This document shows, in pieces, positions 33,030 to 34,570 of a stretch of DNA of 34,570 nucleotides (position 1 is its first letter; every line of letters starts with the position of its first letter). This stretch comes from Clostridia bacterium (GTDB lineage: Bacteria; Bacillota; Clostridia; Christensenellales; Aristaeellaceae): the NCBI GenBank assembly GCA_017541205.1, contig JAFXZO010000060.1, positions 1 through 34,570 on the forward strand. Direction: 5' to 3'. The notes below the pieces were generated by a model. The model did no database searches and was not told the DNA's origin. It was given only the letters and a program-made list of their open reading frames with translations. The position numbers and the translations under genes are program-made.

Positions 33030-33102
33030 CGAAGCTTTGCGCACACGGCGGGAAAAAACGGGAAAATCGCCGTATTTCGGCCGAAGATGGCGGAAATACT
33101 AC

Positions 33103-33132
33103 TTTACAGCGTCCCCTCTTTTGTGATAAAAT
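33103..33132 (+). promoter_or_regulatory. Promoter of the HU gene
   Basis: TTTACA (33103-33108), an 18-bp spacer and TAAAAT (33127-33132), 26 bases from the start codon. The A-rich segment behind it is typical of a highly expressed gene. Confidence 0.6.
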
Positions 33133-33158
33133 AAAAACAAAAAAAGGAGATGACCTGT

Positions 33159-33437
33159 ATGAATAAACGTGAATTGATCGACGCGGTTGCTTCCAAAGCG
33201 GAAATCACCAAAAAAGACGCGGATGCGCTCGTAAACGCTACGCTGGACGCCATCATTGAAGGCCTGGTCAAGGAAGGCAAAGTGATCCTGCCCGGCTTCG
33301 GCTCCTTTGAAGTAAGGAACAAGACCGCCCGCGAAGGCCGCAACCCCCGCACCGGCGAAAAGGTGAAGATCGCCGCCAAGCGCGCCCCCGCTTTCAAGCC
33401 CGGCAAAGCCATGAAGGACGCGGTGGAAAAGAAATAA
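33159..33437 (+). CDS. hup: HU-family DNA-binding protein
   Basis: A 92-residue histone-like protein that bends and compacts DNA. It matches HU along its whole length: MNKRELIDAVASKAEITKKDA, the LPGFGSFEVRNKTAREGRNPRTGEKV signature with the DNA-binding beta arm, and AKRAPAFKPGKAMKDAV. The ATG at 33159 has AAGGAG 9 nt upstream; the earlier in-frame ATG at 33150 overlaps that ribosome site. It is monocistronic, with its own promoter and terminator. Confidence 0.95.
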   Translation: MNKRELIDAVASKAEITKKDADALVNATLDAIIEGLVKEGKVILPGFGSFEVRNKTAREGRNPRTGEKVKIAAKRAPAFKPGKAMKDAVEKK

Positions 33438-33464
33438 CATCTTCGTTCTTCGCGCTGCTGTACG

Positions 33465-33508
33465 TCCCCGCAGGCGGCATCAAAGCATCGAAAAGCCGCC
33501 TGCGGGGA
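33465..33508 (+). terminator. Terminator after the HU gene
   Basis: TCCCCGCAGGCGGC (33465-33478) is exactly inverted at 33495-33508 around a 16-nt loop. The downstream TTGCTTT is a modest U-rich tract. Confidence 0.75.
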
Positions 33509-33548
33509 TTGCTTTGGGAAAATCGAGAAAAAATGGGAAAAATAATGC

Positions 33549-33577
33549 TTGACAGGCCGCCGCGCTTCGGGTATAAT
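33549..33577 (+). promoter_or_regulatory. Full-consensus promoter of the infC operon
   Basis: TTGACA (33549-33554), 17 bases, TATAAT (33572-33577): both boxes and the spacing match the sigma-A consensus exactly. Confidence 0.9.
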
Positions 33578-33583
33578 ATTTCC

Positions 33584-33702
33584 GTTTCAAGCAGAAGCCG
33601 CCCGCTTCTCTCCGACGCGAAGTAAGTTTTGCGCGGGTCTATGGCATTTTCCTGATGGATTCGTATGCTGTTGGCGGGTGGTTTCACCCGCCAATTTTAT
33701 TT
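33584..33702 (+). ncRNA. Leader with attenuator, probable ribosomal protein L20 leader
   Basis: About 120 nt lie between the promoter and a terminator hairpin, TTGGCGGGTG (33671-33680) with CACCCGCCAA (33685-33694), loop GTTT, followed by TTTTATTT. An upstream hairpin AGAAGC/GCTTCT is at 33593-33609. In Firmicutes the infC-rpmI-rplT operon is controlled by L20 binding such a leader and causing premature termination. The gene order and position fit. I did not verify the L20-binding motif itself. Confidence 0.7.
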
Positions 33703-33731
33703 GGCTGACGTTATGGGGAGGTGTATCGACC

Positions 33732-34307
33732 ATAGCCGCAGAATTGCTCATCAATGAAGAAATCCGGGACCGTGAGGTGCGCGTCATCGGCGCGGACGGG
33801 GCGCAGCTGGGCATCATGCCCACCAAAAAGGCGCTGGAATTGGCCGAGGAAGCCGAATTGGACCTGGTCAAGATCGTGCCTACCGCTGTGCCGCCTGTGT
33901 GCAAGCTGATCGATTATGATAAGCATCGCTTTGAGCAGGCCAAGCGCGAGCGCGAAATGCGCAAGAACCAGAAGGAGCGGATCGTCTCCGTCAAAGAAGT
34001 GCAGCTGTCCGTCACGATCGAAGAAAATGATGTGGCCGTGAAAGCCAAAAACGCCGTCAAGTTCCTGGAAGGCGGCGATAAAGTCAAGGTCAGCATCCGT
34101 TTCCGCGGCCGCCAGATTGCTCATTCTGATATCGGAATGAAAGTGATGCAGGAATTCGCGGAGCGCGTCAAAGACGTGTGCATGATCGAACGCCGGCCCA
34201 TGATTGAAGGGCGCAACATGATCATGATCCTTGCGCCCAAAGCGGAAAAAGCCAGCAAGGCGGACCGCACCGCAAAAGCGGCCAAGCAGGACGCCCCGCA
34301 GGCATAA
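33732..34307 (+). CDS. infC: Translation initiation factor IF-3
   Basis: A 191-residue IF-3, which binds the 30S subunit and proofreads the start codon. The N-domain has [26 protein letters not shown] and the C-domain has [43 protein letters not shown]. The C-terminus has a Lys/Ala-rich tail after MIMILAPK. No in-frame ATG, GTG or TTG lies behind the GGGGAGG at 33715-33721; the frame reads GTA TCG ACC ATA. The ATA at 33732, 10 nt from the ribosome site, gives the normal N-terminus. Rare AUU/AUC/AUA starts are known for infC and allow IF-3 to repress its own synthesis. It is first in the operon, followed by rpmI after 29 bases. Confidence 0.93.
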   Translation: MAAELLINEEIRDREVRVIGADGAQLGIMPTKKALELAEEAELDLVKIVPTAVPPVCKLIDYDKHRFEQAKREREMRKNQKERIVSVKEVQLSVTIEENDVAVKAKNAVKFLEGGDKVKVSIRFRGRQIAHSDIGMKVMQEFAERVKDVCMIERRPMIEGRNMIMILAPKAEKASKADRTAKAAKQDAPQA

Positions 34308-34336
34308 TCAAACTTTCCGGAAGGAGGAACTTATCC

Positions 34337-34537
34337 ATGCCCAAGCAAAAAACCCATCGCGGCGCCGCGAAGCGCTTTAGCCTGACCAAGACCGGCAAGG
34401 TTAAGCACAAGAAAATGAACGCCAACCATATCCTGAACAAGAAAACCACCAAGCGCATCCGTCATCTTCGCAAGGGCGGCACCCTGCAGAACAATGCCGA
34501 AGCCGCTACCATCAAGAAGCTGATTCCCTACAAATAA
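34337..34537 (+). CDS. rpmI: 50S ribosomal protein L35
   Basis: A 66-residue basic protein matching L35 from end to end: [23 protein letters not shown], then the [20 protein letters not shown] segment, ending KKLIPYK. GGAAGGAGG lies before the ATG. It occupies its standard place between infC and rplT. Confidence 0.96.
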   Translation: MPKQKTHRGAAKRFSLTKTGKVKHKKMNANHILNKKTTKRIRHLRKGGTLQNNAEAATIKKLIPYK

Positions 34538-34567
34538 GCCATCGCCAATCAGGAGGACGAACCGCCG

Positions 34568-34570
34568 ATG
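34568..34570 (+). CDS. rplT: Start codon of the next gene, expected rplT (L20)
   Basis: AGGAGG at 34551-34556 is followed by an ATG as the last three bases of the window. In bacteria infC-rpmI is almost always followed by rplT, so this is the likely start of L20. Identity rests on gene order alone. Confidence 0.5.

Noticed and set aside
33030-33102. Possible terminator after the VWA gene
   Set aside because: Only short stems (such as TATTTC/GAAATA) without a U run are seen; too weak to call.
33549-33731. Earlier start for IF-3
   Set aside because: It would place the leader, promoter and attenuator within the protein and gives an unrelated N-terminus.

Overview
The window reads as a chromosomal segment of a spore-forming, anaerobic member of the Firmicutes, most likely a clostridial lineage with fairly high G+C. 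Support: a sigma-G gene, Gram-positive ScpA/ScpB, an infC-rpmI-(rplT) operon with a leader attenuator, strong AGGAGG ribosome sites, sigma-A type promoters, many radical SAM and U32 proteins, and no respiratory genes. The species cannot be told from the sequence. No tRNA, rRNA, CRISPR, transposase or phage gene was seen.

Layout. 1-8360 is a mixed carbohydrate/cell-surface region: the 3' part of a fucose/arabinose isomerase-like gene, a secreted Sel1-repeat protein, an intergenic repeat with inverted ends, a large GH2 glycosidase, a CpsB-type PHP phosphatase and an AEC transporter. 8433-12248 holds a palindrome-rich gap, sigG with a candidate sporulation promoter, a glycerol-1-phosphate dehydrogenase (AraM type), trmO and a small membrane protein. 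12279-17997 is a minus-strand sugar-type ABC importer (binding protein, two permeases, one double ATPase) preceded by a DeoR regulator. 18293-20275 is one open frame fusing phosphopentomutase to purine nucleoside phosphorylase. 20504-23861 is a tight operon: M50 protease, scpA, scpB, Nudix hydrolase, methyltransferase.

The most remarkable part is 23961-31222. A tatB-tatA-tatC operon is divergent from an eight-gene plus-strand run. That run begins with a PqqD-like protein carrying a perfect twin-arginine signal. It continues with a radical SAM/SPASM maturase, a 114-residue peptide ending in seven C-x-C motifs (14 Cys), a secreted helical-repeat protein, a B12-type radical SAM enzyme and two U32-type proteins. 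I read this as a candidate peptide-maturation (RiPP) system whose recognition protein, and possibly the bound peptide, leaves the cell through Tat. The eighth gene, a macrodomain-HTH protein (31236-32276), follows in the same orientation. A VWA-domain gene comes next, and its Shine-Dalgarno sequence is buried in a long terminator-like hairpin.

The right end (33103-34570) is housekeeping: HU, then infC with an apparent AUA start behind a consensus promoter and an L20-leader-like attenuator, rpmI, and the first codon of the next gene (expected rplT).
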